Shown: positions 1-7,408 of the stretch, piece after piece
Layout of the letters: each line of letters begins with the position of its first letter
Numbering within the stretch: the first letter of the stretch is position 1
Assembly: GCA_029253325.1 (NCBI GenBank)
Contig: JAQWZS010000145.1
Coordinates: 1-21,696 of the forward strand
Direction: 5' to 3'
DNA from: Bacteroidia bacterium
GTDB taxonomy: Bacteria; Bacteroidota; Bacteroidia; NS11-12g; UBA9320
DNA: 21,696 nt
The notes under the pieces: generated by a model
What the model was told of the DNA's origin: nothing
Databases searched by the model: none
What the model saw: the letters and a program-made list of their open reading frames with translations, nothing else
Made by a program: the position numbers and the translations under genes

Positions 1-48
1 AACAGTTTTGCTGTTAGCCGATATGGTTTTGTATGATAATGTATCCAC
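1..48 (-). CDS. rplM: 50S ribosomal protein L13, N-terminus only (partial at left edge)
   Basis: Reading the minus strand from 48, a GTG start is followed by 15 further codons that reach the window edge and read (M)DTLSYKTISANSKTV. This closely resembles the N-terminal extension of L13 as I remember it from Bacteroidota, where the protein commonly begins MDTLSYKT. L13 is an early assembly protein of the large ribosomal subunit and is usually followed by rpsI (S9). The in-frame TAA a few codons upstream and the lack of any upstream ATG make GTG the only reasonable start. A matching promoter sits about 30 bases upstream. Only 16 codons are visible, so the call rests on a short but distinctive motif plus the promoter; the rest of the gene lies outside. 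Confidence 0.72.
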   Translation of the reverse strand, partial: MDTLSYKTISANSKTV

Positions 49-81
49 AATAAAATTATTTTATTCTTGAAAATAGGGCTG

Positions 82-112
82 CAAATGTAACTTTTTGCTC
101 TATAAATTCAAA
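82..112 (-). promoter_or_regulatory. Bacteroidota-type promoter for rplM
   Basis: On the minus strand a TTTG (112-109) is followed after 19 bases by TACATTTG (89-82). This fits the known Bacteroidota housekeeping consensus TTTG-N17-23-TAnnTTTG. Transcription would start near position 78, giving a leader of about 30 bases before the GTG of rplM. Confidence 0.6.
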
Positions 113-156
113 TAATTCATATCAAATTATATGCAAGAATACAGAGAAGTAGATGG

Positions 157-208
157 GATAAGATACTTTTTGAATAGAAGCAAAATTTTGCTGGAAATTA
201 ATCTTATC
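157..208. other. Nested inverted repeat between ferredoxin gene and rplM promoter
   Basis: GATAAGAT (157-164) is the exact reverse complement of ATCTTATC (201-208). Inside this pair lies a perfect palindrome AGCAAAATTTTGCT (179-192). Five T residues follow on the plus strand and five A residues precede it on the minus strand. It lies 20-70 bases beyond the ferredoxin stop, so it could be the 3' end structure of that transcript, but the U-run is on the wrong side for a classical minus-strand terminator. Confidence 0.3.
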
Positions 209-227
209 TTTTTCAGTCTGGTTTTAA

Positions 228-560
228 TTATTCAGCAGTCAGTTCTCCCAATTGAATTTGTAAACCATCAATTTTATCAGATACTGGAATTTGACACATT
301 AACCTGCTTCCGTCAATATCGAGAACAAATGCCTCATCAAGCATGGCTTCCTCATCTTCACTCATCTCGGGAAGTGGGTGGTTGCTCTTAACCAAGCAAT
401 TACAAGTAGCACACATGGCCATACCTCCACATGTAGCTTTTATAGGAATCTCATTAGCTCGAATAGCCTCCATTACATTCAGGTTCATGTCTGTGGGAGC
501 TGCTATTTGGTGTTCTTCTCCTGAGAGGTCAGTTACATGTATGGTTATTAAATCTTCCAA
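228..560 (-). CDS. 2Fe-2S ferredoxin, adrenodoxin type
   Basis: A 110-residue soluble electron carrier. Cys44, Cys50, Cys53 and Cys89 give the C-x5-C-x2-C-x35-C spacing that binds a [2Fe-2S] cluster in adrenodoxin/Isc-Fdx-type ferredoxins, within the motif CGGMAMCATC. The C-terminal IPVSDKIDG segment is also family-like. An additional Cys55 directly follows the cluster ligands and is not expected to be a ligand. The start is TTG at 560: no ATG lies in frame before the upstream stop, and the next internal Met (residue 25) would remove the first beta strands. A TAnnTTTG box ends four bases before this TTG. Its partner is unknown: isc-type neighbours are not seen here, so a role in Fe-S assembly, P450 or other redox chemistry cannot be chosen from this window. 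It is divergent from the MuiA-like gene. Confidence 0.9.
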   Translation of the reverse strand: MEDLITIHVTDLSGEEHQIAAPTDMNLNVMEAIRANEIPIKATCGGMAMCATCNCLVKSNHPLPEMSEDEEAMLDEAFVLDIDGSRLMCQIPVSDKIDGLQIQLGELTAE

Positions 561-564
561 GCTG

Positions 565-572
565 CAAAAATA
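565..572 (-). promoter_or_regulatory. Putative -7 box of the ferredoxin gene
   Basis: TATTTTTG on the minus strand matches TAnnTTTG and, like the rplM box, continues as TTTGCAGC. It ends four bases before the TTG start. No convincing -33 TTTG is present at the usual spacing. Confidence 0.4.
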
Positions 573-590
573 ATGAAGTCCTTTTGTGTT

Positions 591-621
591 TTGTCTTTTA
601 TCATTTACCTATTTAATATTG
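591..621 (+). promoter_or_regulatory. Putative promoter of the MuiA-like gene
   Basis: TTTG (591-594), a 19-base spacer and TAATATTG (614-621) fit the Bacteroidota promoter with one mismatch in the -7 box. A purine-rich GGAGGG (621-626) follows, 11 bases before the ATG at 637, and could act as an unusual Shine-Dalgarno site in this group. Confidence 0.4.
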
Positions 622-636
622 GAGGGATTAAGCAGT

Positions 637-2307
637 ATGAAAAAATTAATTTTTGTTTTAGCTGCGAGTATTTTAGGATCAACCTGTTTGAAAGCAGAAG
701 AGAAAGAGATCATTGTCAACGACCAGATTAAAAGTGTGACGGTTTTTATGCAAAATGCTCAATTGTTTAAACAGGCCTATACATCGATTCCCAAAGGCAC
801 TTCCCATTTTGTTTTTAACGATGTATCTCCATACATCAACAAGGCAAGTATTCAGGTAGCTGGAATAGGGAAATTTACAATCTTGAACACTCAATACCGT
901 TATTACATGGAAACACCTAATAACCAAAAGAGTAATGTTTCCCCTAAATTTTTGGAAAGAGAAAAAGTTTTGAAAGATTCATTGCAAAATAGTCAGTTGA
1001 GGATAAATAAAAACTCAGAATTGATGAATGCAATAGAGCAAGAAAGAAACCTAATCATGGCTAATCCTCTTGTTAAAGGAACATCAAATTCAGATTCGCT
1101 TGAACTCTTGAAAGGAACAGCAAATTTTTTGAGGAAAGAATTAAAAGAATTGGCTCAAATGAAATATGTACTATCAATTCAAGCAAAGAAAATGGCTAAT
1201 CATCACAAAAAACTTAAACATGAGTTGCGAGAGCTCAGACAGTTAATACAGAATCAGAATATCCAACCTACCCCCAAATATCATCATCAAGTAATTGTGA
1301 CTGTATTAAGCCAATCTGCTACTAATGGAACAATAAAGCTAAATTATTTATCTGGAAATGCTGGTTGGAATCCACATTATGACTTGATAGCAAAAGATCA
1401 CCAATCAGATATTACATTGATATATAAAGCTCAAGTATATCAAAATACTGGGAAAGATTGGAATCAAGTAAAAGTAAAGGTGTCGAATGCGAATCCTAAT
1501 CAAGGGAATACAAAACCAAAACTACCGATTTGGTTTGTGAATTTTCAGCGGTTTATCCATCAGGATAGGGCAAAGAAAGGGTTGTATTTGGAGGGGAATG
1601 CGGTGTCTGCAAAATCTGTTAGTATGGAAAGTGTTTCGGAGGATGATATGGAGATAGAAGAAGAGGCATCGATGCTTTATGAATATACCAATAAGGTTCA
1701 GAATTTTAGTTCAGTTGAGTTTGATATTGCTTTGCCAATGAACGTATCCTCAGGGGGGAAACCTCACTACATGGATCTTAAAAGTGAAAAAGTGAGTACT
1801 AAATTTCAATTGTATTTGGTCCCCAAACTTGAAAAAGACGCATTCGTTGTTGCTCGATTGACAGATTGGGAATCACTGGATTTACTAACAGGTCAAGCCA
1901 ATATCTATTATGGTAATACCTTTATTGGTAGAACGGTTGTAAATCCATCAGTCACGGATGATACATTAGAGGTTTCTATGGGTAGAGATCGGAGCGTTTA
2001 TGTAGAACGAAAAAAGACAGATAGTCAAACCAAAAAGAAGTTGATCGAGAATAGTAAGGTATATTCTGCAGATTATGTAATCACGATTAAGAATAAGAAC
2101 AGAGGCGAAGTGCATCTTACAATAGAGGACCATATCCCAGTGAGTAAAAATGATAAAATTGAGATAACGTCCACACACGGGAATGGAAAGCTAAACAAAG
2201 AGACTGGGGTTTTATCGTGGGATATTAACCTGAAAGGTCTTGAGAAAAAACAATTGGATTATGGATTCTCATTGAAATATCCCAAGGATGAAATTCTCTT
2301 ATTGTAG
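637..2307 (+). CDS. Secreted MuiA-family protein (DUF4140 + coiled coil + DUF4139)
   Basis: A 556-residue exported protein of the 'mucoidy inhibitor A' family; its molecular function is not established. The ATG at 637 is chosen over an in-frame ATG at 586 because it begins a clean signal peptide (MKKLIFVLAASILGS..) and has a purine-rich GGAGGG ahead of it. After the signal, residues about 25-100 (IKSVTVFMQNAQLFKQAYTS, SPYINKASIQV) match the N-terminal DUF4140 beta domain. Residues about 105-215 are Lys/Glu/Leu-rich and predicted to form a coiled coil. Residues about 230-556 match DUF4139, including NAGWNPHYDLIA and the C-terminal DHIPVSKNDKIEI and tGvLSWDI segments, ending in the typical SLKYPKDE. 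An acidic low-complexity stretch (ESVSEDDMEIEEEAS) interrupts DUF4139, as is common in the family. Probably periplasmic or outer-membrane associated. It ends in TAG and converges on murQ 24 bases away. Confidence 0.85.
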   Translation: MKKLIFVLAASILGSTCLKAEEKEIIVNDQIKSVTVFMQNAQLFKQAYTSIPKGTSHFVFNDVSPYINKASIQVAGIGKFTILNTQYRYYMETPNNQKSNVSPKFLEREKVLKDSLQNSQLRINKNSELMNAIEQERNLIMANPLVKGTSNSDSLELLKGTANFLRKELKELAQMKYVLSIQAKKMANHHKKLKHELRELRQLIQNQNIQPTPKYHHQVIVTVLSQSATNGTIKLNYLSGNAGWNPHYDLIAKDHQSDITLIYKAQVYQNTGKDWNQVKVKVSNANPNQGNTKPKLPIWFVNFQRFIHQDRAKKGLYLEGNAVSAKSVSMESVSEDDMEIEEEASMLYEYTNKVQNFSSVEFDIALPMNVSSGGKPHYMDLKSEKVSTKFQLYLVPKLEKDAFVVARLTDWESLDLLTGQANIYYGNTFIGRTVVNPSVTDDTLEVSMGRDRSVYVERKKTDSQTKKKLIENSKVYSADYVITIKNKNRGEVHLTIEDHIPVSKNDKIEITSTHGNGKLNKETGVLSWDINLKGLEKKQLDYGFSLKYPKDEILLL

Positions 2308-2331
2308 TATGCTGGTCACCTAATACCCAAA

Positions 2332-3138
2332 TTACCAGTTAGAAGCATGATCAACGGCTTTTCTCACACTTCCGTGTTTGATGAGAAGGTCGTTGGCTGT
2401 GTATTCGTCTAGCCCTGTTTGTTCCATTATCATTCGCGTACCTCTAGCAACTAATTTTTTGTTGCTCAATTGCATATCAATCATTTGATTTCCTTGAACA
2501 TGACCAAGTTTAATCATAAGACTAGTACTAATCATATTGAGAATGAGTTTTTGAGCAGTACCGCTTTTCATTCGAGTACTGCCAGTTACGAATTCGGGTC
2601 CTACAACTACTTCAATGGGATAATCAACCATTGAAGCAATTTTACTGGGTTTATTACATGCAATAGCACCGGTTGATATATTATTTTCTTTGCATTTTTC
2701 TAGTGCACCTTGAACATAAGGAGCCGTTCCACTAGCACTAATTCCAATCACAAAGTCAAGTTTGTTTATGTCATGTTTTTCTAGATCATACCAACCTTGT
2801 AAAGGGTCGTCTTCAGCATTTTCTACGGCATTTCTTATCGCTTGATCTCCTCCAGCTATGATACCATTAACAACTCCAGGATCAACACCGTAGGTTGGTG
2901 GACATTCACTGGCATCTACTATTCCTAGCCTACCACTTGTGCCACTTCCAATATAGAATAATCGACCCCCTTGACTCATAGTTTGATATGCAGCATCTAC
3001 TAAATTTTGGATAGATTTAAGCTCATTATTTATTGAATGGGGGACAGATTGATCCTCTTTATTCATCCCTTTTAATAAATCAAGGGTTGATTTTTCTTCT
3101 AAGTTATCGTGGTTTGATGTTGATTCTGTTGTAAGCAT
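2332..3138 (-). CDS. murQ: N-acetylmuramic acid 6-phosphate etherase
   Basis: Cytoplasmic SIS-domain enzyme that cleaves the D-lactyl ether of MurNAc-6-phosphate to GlcNAc-6-phosphate and D-lactate in peptidoglycan recycling. With the start used here the protein has 268 residues, near the usual length of about 300. The N-terminal signature TTEsTSNHDNLEEKST, the phosphosugar loop GSGTSGRLG (about 64-72) and DASECPPTYG (75-84) are clear. Glu78 and Glu109 (in NAVENAEDD) correspond to the two catalytic glutamates of the E. coli enzyme. GSTRMKSGTAQK is also characteristic. An earlier in-frame ATG at 3168 would add ten residues and overlap the preceding gene by 23 bases; I prefer 3138, seven bases after that gene's stop, because family members begin close to the TTE motif. 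It lies directly downstream of the interrupted lamin-tail gene and probably shares its transcript. Confidence 0.93.
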   Translation of the reverse strand: MLTTESTSNHDNLEEKSTLDLLKGMNKEDQSVPHSINNELKSIQNLVDAAYQTMSQGGRLFYIGSGTSGRLGIVDASECPPTYGVDPGVVNGIIAGGDQAIRNAVENAEDDPLQGWYDLEKHDINKLDFVIGISASGTAPYVQGALEKCKENNISTGAIACNKPSKIASMVDYPIEVVVGPEFVTGSTRMKSGTAQKLILNMISTSLMIKLGHVQGNQMIDMQLSNKKLVARGTRMIMEQTGLDEYTANDLLIKHGSVRKAVDHASNW

Positions 3139-3145
3139 ATTTGCA

Positions 3146-4465
3146 TTAAAATATTCCGGTAATTCCAAACGCTATTTTCTTTTTTATGATTTCCCCGGTT
3201 TCGTTAAACGCCTCAATTAGTAAAATGTAATTTCCAATTGGAAGTTTGACACCATTTGAATCCAAACCATCCCATTTCAAATTTCCATCGCTACTCAGTA
3301 GAACATTATTGAAAGGGTGATGCACTTGAAAGCCAGCAAGGTTGTAAATATAACCATTGAGAACATAGCCGAGTTCGTTCATGTCATAATTTAAGATTAA
3401 AAAATCTTCAAAACCGTCTCCATCGGGAGAGATTATGGATGAGTTTAGTCCAAACTGATCCCTTGTTTTCAAAGTATTGGTATATTGTGAATTCTGATAC
3501 CCTGGCGTTGCATAACCTTCCACACTGCTTGCAGAATGCCAATTGTTTGGGTCATATCCATTGCCTTCGAAGGTTATCCGTTCTAGACTAACTCCGTCGT
3601 AGTCACTGAGTAGTTGAAAATGTTGGTCCTCGTGATATGACACGGAATCCAGTAAAAGATCAGATTGGTAAAGACTCAAATCTCCTGATGTGTTATTCAT
3701 AGGGGGCATTTTAAGTATTTGTATCAATTCTTTAGAGTTTGGATAATCAAATTTTGTTTGATTGGTATCAATGGTTAGTGCAATGAATTGATGGGGGTAT
3801 ATAATTCCATTTTTATTTGATTGAATAGAATAACTAGTTGTATTGGATTGGGAGGTCTTGAAGGTCAAGTCATGTAGTTGGAAAAAGTAGTCACTGGTAT
3901 TGTAAAGTTCAACAAAGTCTATCCCTTCAGGGTAGGGGTTGAATAATATTTCATTAATGATGATATCGTCTTTTTTTGGTTTTTGAATCGGGATAATTTT
4001 TACAATTATGTCTTGATTCATATTTCCCGTGCAGTCACCCAATAATCCTATATTTAGGGTAAATATGGTAGTCGAAGGAAGCGGGTCTTCAAAGTGAATT
4101 GAGATTGTAGTGGTTAATTCATCAATATTAACAAGTAATGGGTGAGTTGTACTATGGAAAAGTTTATAATTTTCTACTTTAAATGCCTCAGTATTTGTTG
4201 GAAGTTCGCTTAGTTGTAGATGAATTTCTTTTGAGTTAATCATGTTTGAGGATATTATGTATGGTGGTATAGTATCATAAATTAATCCATCAACGGAGTT
4301 CACTTTTCCTGGGGTGCCTCCATCGGGATGATTACTCCCAATCCAATTCAAGCTGTCATGGCAATCAGAGGATGGTTGGATTCTTTCTAATGAGTATCCA
4401 CCATTTTTTTTAATATCATTTTTGTAGAACAGATTGGTGTAATTTATAGAGTCAATTAATTGACT
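3146..4465 (-). pseudogene. Lamin-tail surface protein, 3' half after in-frame amber codon
   Basis: This is the continuation, in the same reading frame, of the gene that begins at 5701. After the amber codon (4468-4466) the frame stays open for 439 codons to the TAA at 3146. The first 38 codons (SQLIDSINYT.., GGYSLERIQP) complete the lamin-tail domain begun upstream, so this part is not a separate gene. Then follow NWIGSNHPDGGTPGK, a second Ig-like segment (from DTIPPYIISSN), a second lamin-tail domain (DDIIINEILFNPYP to NWHSASSVEGYATPGYQNSQ) and a FlgD-like or gliding-type C-terminal Ig domain (SPDGDGFEDFLILNY, LKWDGLDSNG, LPIGNYILLI). The first TTG (4351) lies inside a domain and lacks a start context; the first ATG is later still. 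Without readthrough this half is probably not made. It sits 7 bases before murQ. Confidence 0.7.
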
Positions 4466-4468
4466 CTA
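4447..4468. repeat. Perfect 22-bp palindrome containing the amber codon
   Basis: TAGAGTCAATT is followed immediately by its exact reverse complement AATTGACTCTA, with no mismatch and no spacer. Read in the minus-strand gene, the first three bases of the palindrome are the in-frame TAG. As RNA it could form a 9-bp stem with a TTAA loop that pairs the stop codon itself. No U-run follows, so it does not look like an intrinsic terminator. Confidence 0.9.
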
Positions 4469-5701
4469 CCTATTTTTTATAACAATTACATCACTGGAGT
4501 TATTGAGCGTTGGCATGCCTTCTACTCCATATGCATTGGGGACTGATTGGAACAATTCTTTGTCTGCTTTATTATATAAAATCACATACCCATTTTCAGA
4601 GATCGTGATCTTTGGAAGAGTGATTACTGAATTTTCATCTGCTAATGTATAACCTTCAAGACTCATGGAGAAGTTTTTCAAATTAAATAATTCAATGTAT
4701 TCTGCATCTGGAAGACCTATTGTTGGAGATGGATCTGGGAATAGCTCATTGATAATCAAGTCGCCATTCTCAGGGCTTTTTGGAAGATTAACCTCAAATT
4801 GTAAAAATGTATCAATTCTATTGCCATGAAGATCTTTCAGTTTTTCTATGCTCAGTATATAATTGCCATTTTCTATAGAGTCCTTGAAATGAATTTGAAT
4901 TTCCGAGTTATTTACTTCAATAGATTTAGGAATACCATCATTACGATTTAATTTGAAAATTGCATCGGTTGTTGATATGGGTTCATTGGTGGATAGAATT
5001 ATTGTTTTTGGGTTTTGAAATTTTATACTGTCCACTCTAGGTGGAGTGAGATCTTTAATAATTAGTCCAACCACAATATCATCAAATTGATGTTTTTTAA
5101 AAAAGCTCGATGTACTTTGTTTTACTCTTATGGTAAAAAACTCAGAGTTAGTTATTTTAGAATCATTCACCACACCCTCAATTACTGGGAGATTACCATC
5201 ATTATAATCAACTTTAATAGTCCATTTCCCATTTGCCTGATGAATGACGTGGATGCCCATTTTTTTCTTTTCAGTTTTGTTGTCAGTTCCGTTGGTGAGT
5301 TGAGTTGTTAATCCATCATATATTCGATACATTGAAATGTCATCTTTAGTGTCACCAACTCTAATAAAATATGCATGATTAGCCTTGGATGGATCGACAC
5401 TATCTGATGCAAGGAAAATATCTATATAATTTGCGGAAGAAGTTTTGAAGTCACAATTCAATGAAATTTTCCATTCAGATTCTAAAACTGATTTATTTTT
5501 TGTGCTGATGTAAAATTGGTCAGAAGTTATATTGCTATTGGAGTGAAGTTTACTATCTATCGTGTTAAATTTAGTGACATCTCCAATCCACTGAGGGTTG
5601 ATTAATAAATCATTATCTGAGAAGTCTTCATTGAATTGACCAAATGAATTAAAATAAGATAAAATGAGCATTGATATAGTAGGGTATAATAGAGATTTCA
5701 T
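4466..5701 (-). CDS. Secreted lamin-tail domain protein, 5' half ending at an in-frame amber stop
   Basis: The visible product has 411 residues; the intact gene would encode 851 codons (5701-3146). The ATG at 5701 starts a signal peptide (cut near FGQ/FN, residue 22). Residues about 25-210 form a beta-sandwich of the kind seen before lamin-tail domains in Bacteroidota surface proteins. Residues about 218-305 (DLTPPRVDSIKFQNPKTIIL..) are an SbsA-type Ig-like domain. Residues 312-411 (ENGDLIINELFPDPSPT, AEYIELFNLKN) are the first four fifths of a lamin-tail domain, which breaks off at KNR-stop. The missing end of this domain is encoded directly after the TAG in the same frame, so the stop truncates a domain. 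Lamin-tail domains of this type occur in secreted nucleases and adhesins, but no catalytic motif is seen here. The substitution could be a real nonsense mutation, a readthrough stop or a sequencing error. Confidence 0.8.
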   Translation of the reverse strand: MKSLLYPTISMLILSYFNSFGQFNEDFSDNDLLINPQWIGDVTKFNTIDSKLHSNSNITSDQFYISTKNKSVLESEWKISLNCDFKTSSANYIDIFLASDSVDPSKANHAYFIRVGDTKDDISMYRIYDGLTTQLTNGTDNKTEKKKMGIHVIHQANGKWTIKVDYNDGNLPVIEGVVNDSKITNSEFFTIRVKQSTSSFFKKHQFDDIVVGLIIKDLTPPRVDSIKFQNPKTIILSTNEPISTTDAIFKLNRNDGIPKSIEVNNSEIQIHFKDSIENGNYILSIEKLKDLHGNRIDTFLQFEVNLPKSPENGDLIINELFPDPSPTIGLPDAEYIELFNLKNFSMSLEGYTLADENSVITLPKITISENGYVILYNKADKELFQSVPNAYGVEGMPTLNNSSDVIVIKNR

Positions 5702-5705
5702 TAAA

Positions 5706-5713
5706 CAAATTTA
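5706..5713 (-). promoter_or_regulatory. Putative -7 box of the lamin-tail gene
   Basis: TAAATTTG on the minus strand, ending four bases before the ATG at 5701. The match to TAnnTTTG is exact; no clear -33 element is seen. Confidence 0.3.
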
Positions 5714-5765
5714 TAAATAATACAACATAGATAGCCATATTTAATAGGAGTCATTTAACAAAAAC

Positions 5766-5773
5766 TATTTTTG
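5766..5773 (+). promoter_or_regulatory. Putative -7 box of the exonuclease gene
   Basis: TATTTTTG matches TAnnTTTG and ends 24 bases before the ATG at 5798. A weak TTTA (5740-5743) lies 22 bases upstream as a possible -33 element. Confidence 0.4.
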
Positions 5774-5797
5774 TGGACATAAATCAATCAGACCCAT

Positions 5798-6493
5798 ATG
5801 AAAAACATCTTATTCTTAGACATAGAGACAGTGCCTCAACATGAAAGTTACCATTCGATGGATAATCGATGGAAAAAATTATGGGATAGGAAAGCTAAAC
5901 AAATAGCTAAAAATGATGGAACTCCTGAGGAGTTGTATCCTAGGGCAGGCATTTATGCAGAGTTTGGGAAGATTATTTGTATTTCAGTGGGGTTTATTCA
6001 TGATGAGGATGATCGCGAGTTTCGCGTTAAAAGTTTTTACGGGGAAGATGAATACATGATACTTGATCAATTTTGTGAATTACTTCAGAAAAATTACAAC
6101 CCTAAATTACATTTTTTATGTGCTCACAACGGCAAAGAATTTGATTTTCCATATTTGAGTAGAAGGATTCTCATTAATGGGATAAAAATGCCAGATATAT
6201 TGGATTTAGCGGGTAAGAAACCTTGGGATGTTAAGCATTTAGACACGATGAATCTATGGAAGTTTGGAGATTTTAAGAATTATACTTCACTTGATCTTTT
6301 AGCTGCAGTATTTGATATTCCATCTCCCAAAGACGATATTGATGGGAGCAAAATATTTGATGTTTATTATCAAGATAAAAATATAGAACGTATAAGAACT
6401 TATTGCCAAAATGATGTTGCAGCTTTAGCAAGTATATATTTGCACATGGTCAATCAACCTCCCTTAAAACCAGATGAAATAAAAGTAGTATGA
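5798..6493 (+). CDS. Predicted DEDDy-type 3'-5' exonuclease (PolB-like)
   Basis: A 231-residue stand-alone RNase H-fold exonuclease resembling the proofreading domain of family B DNA polymerases. ExoI is FLDIET (Asp8, Glu10), ExoII is AHNGKEFDFPYLSRR (Asp116) and ExoIII is YCQNDV (Tyr202-x3-Asp206). Together these form the complete two-metal DEDD set with the tyrosine variant. The N-terminal insertion MDNRWKKLWDRKAKQI is typical of the Bacteroidota members. It should remove 3' nucleotides from single-stranded DNA or RNA in the cytoplasm; whether the natural substrate is DNA or RNA cannot be read from the sequence. No polymerase domain follows. Its last four bases (ATGA, 6490-6493) overlap the start of the methyltransferase gene, so the two are probably translationally coupled. 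Confidence 0.9.
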   Translation: MKNILFLDIETVPQHESYHSMDNRWKKLWDRKAKQIAKNDGTPEELYPRAGIYAEFGKIICISVGFIHDEDDREFRVKSFYGEDEYMILDQFCELLQKNYNPKLHFLCAHNGKEFDFPYLSRRILINGIKMPDILDLAGKKPWDVKHLDTMNLWKFGDFKNYTSLDLLAAVFDIPSPKDDIDGSKIFDVYYQDKNIERIRTYCQNDVAALASIYLHMVNQPPLKPDEIKVV

Positions 6494-7347
6494 TAAAGGC
6501 AATTACCCCAGATAATTGGGCGGAGTATGAATTAATAGATTCTGGTAATGGGATGAAATTAGAGAAGTTTGCTGGTCAGATTCTAGCAAGACCTGAGCCT
6601 CAAGCTATTTGGAATCAGCGAATGACCGCTGATGAGTGGAACGATTTATCAACTGCTTCTTTCGCACAAGAAGGAAGTCACAAAGGGGTTTGGAAACACG
6701 TAAGTAAGCTCAGACCATGGTATATTCATTATCGATTGTCAGAACATCGAATTAAAATGAAGCTCAATTTTACGCAGTTTAAACATGTGGGAATATTCCC
6801 TGAGCAAGCTGCCAATTGGGATTATATTTATAAAAAATCACTAGTATTTAATGGGAAAGGGAGTGTTCTGAATTTATTTGCTTACACGGGTGGTGCTTCT
6901 CTTGCTGCTAAAGCAGCAAATATGGATGTCGTTCATGTAGACTCTATTAAGCAAGTTGTAAGCTGGGCAAATGAAAATCAAGCTCATAGTAAATTGAAGG
7001 GGATTCGATGGGTTGTGGAAGATGCATTAAAGTTTGTTAGTCGTGAGGTAAAACGTGGCAAAAAGTATCAAGGAATTATATTAGATCCCCCAGCATATGG
7101 GATTGGAGCAAAAGGCGAACGTTGGAAACTTGAACAGAAGCTGGGAACTCTTTTAGAACAAGTCGCTCAAATTTTATCTCCAAAAGGTTTTTTGGTGTTA
7201 AATGTCTATTCACTGGGGTTATCTCCATACATCATTCAGAATCTGATGAAAGACTATTTTGGAGATAGAGATTTTGAGATATCAGAATTATGCTTGAATT
7301 CAAGAACTAATCAAATTTTGCCTTTGGGAATTGTTGCTAGAATATGA
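6490..7347 (+). CDS. Class I SAM-dependent methyltransferase, RlmI-like without PUA domain
   Basis: A 285-residue Rossmann-fold methyltransferase of the family that includes RlmI/RlmK-type rRNA methyltransferases. Motif I (LNLFAYTGGASLA, about 128-139) binds SAM, Asp151 in VHVDS follows as the acidic ribose ligand, ED (177-178) is motif III, and DPPAYG (199-204) is motif IV. The N-terminal part (DSGNGMKLEKFAGQILARPEPQAIW) matches small methyltransferases annotated as rRNA or generic class I enzymes, and is not a PUA domain. In RlmI, m5C catalysis uses a cysteine in a late TCS motif; here that region reads LNVYSLGLSP with no cysteine. It is therefore probably not an m5C enzyme of the RlmI mechanism, and the substrate is unknown. 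It starts at the ATGA overlap with the exonuclease gene. Confidence 0.85.
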   Translation: MIKAITPDNWAEYELIDSGNGMKLEKFAGQILARPEPQAIWNQRMTADEWNDLSTASFAQEGSHKGVWKHVSKLRPWYIHYRLSEHRIKMKLNFTQFKHVGIFPEQAANWDYIYKKSLVFNGKGSVLNLFAYTGGASLAAKAANMDVVHVDSIKQVVSWANENQAHSKLKGIRWVVEDALKFVSREVKRGKKYQGIILDPPAYGIGAKGERWKLEQKLGTLLEQVAQILSPKGFLVLNVYSLGLSPYIIQNLMKDYFGDRDFEISELCLNSRTNQILPLGIVARI

Positions 7348-7389
7348 CTCCAATAGGAGATATATTTCATAACAATGTATTGAAATCAT

Positions 7390-7397
7390 TAAATTTG
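7390..7397 (+). promoter_or_regulatory. Putative -7 box of the PKD-protein gene
   Basis: TAAATTTG matches TAnnTTTG and ends 11 bases before the TTG start at 7409. A TTTC (7365-7368) lies 21 bases upstream as an imperfect -33 element. Confidence 0.35.
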
Positions 7398-7408
7398 TAT
7401 CACTAATT

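Noticed and set aside
131..391. Plus-strand open frame over the ferredoxin gene
   Set aside because: It lies antisense to a clear ferredoxin with all cluster cysteines and its translation has no family-like features.
586..636. Upstream ATG 586 as start of the MuiA-like protein
   Set aside because: It adds 17 residues in front of a complete signal peptide and overlaps the putative promoter at 591-621.
2308..2340. Terminator hairpin between the MuiA-like gene and murQ
   Set aside because: CTGGT and ACCAG can pair, but with a loop of about 20 bases and no T-run; too weak to annotate.
2332..3168. murQ start at ATG 3168
   Set aside because: It would overlap the preceding gene by 23 bases and add ten residues not typical of the family; ATG 3138 fits both spacing and family N-terminus, though 3168 cannot be excluded.
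3146..4351. An independent gene starting at TTG 4351
   Set aside because: The frame is open back to the amber codon, and the 38 codons before the TTG complete a lamin-tail domain; the TTG is inside that domain and has no start context.
4352..4468. Stop-codon readthrough signal of the tobacco mosaic virus type (CAA UAG CAA UUA)
   Set aside because: The sequence has TAG AGT CAA TTA, so CAA TTA is present but displaced by one codon and the preceding codon is AGG; it does not fit the motif.
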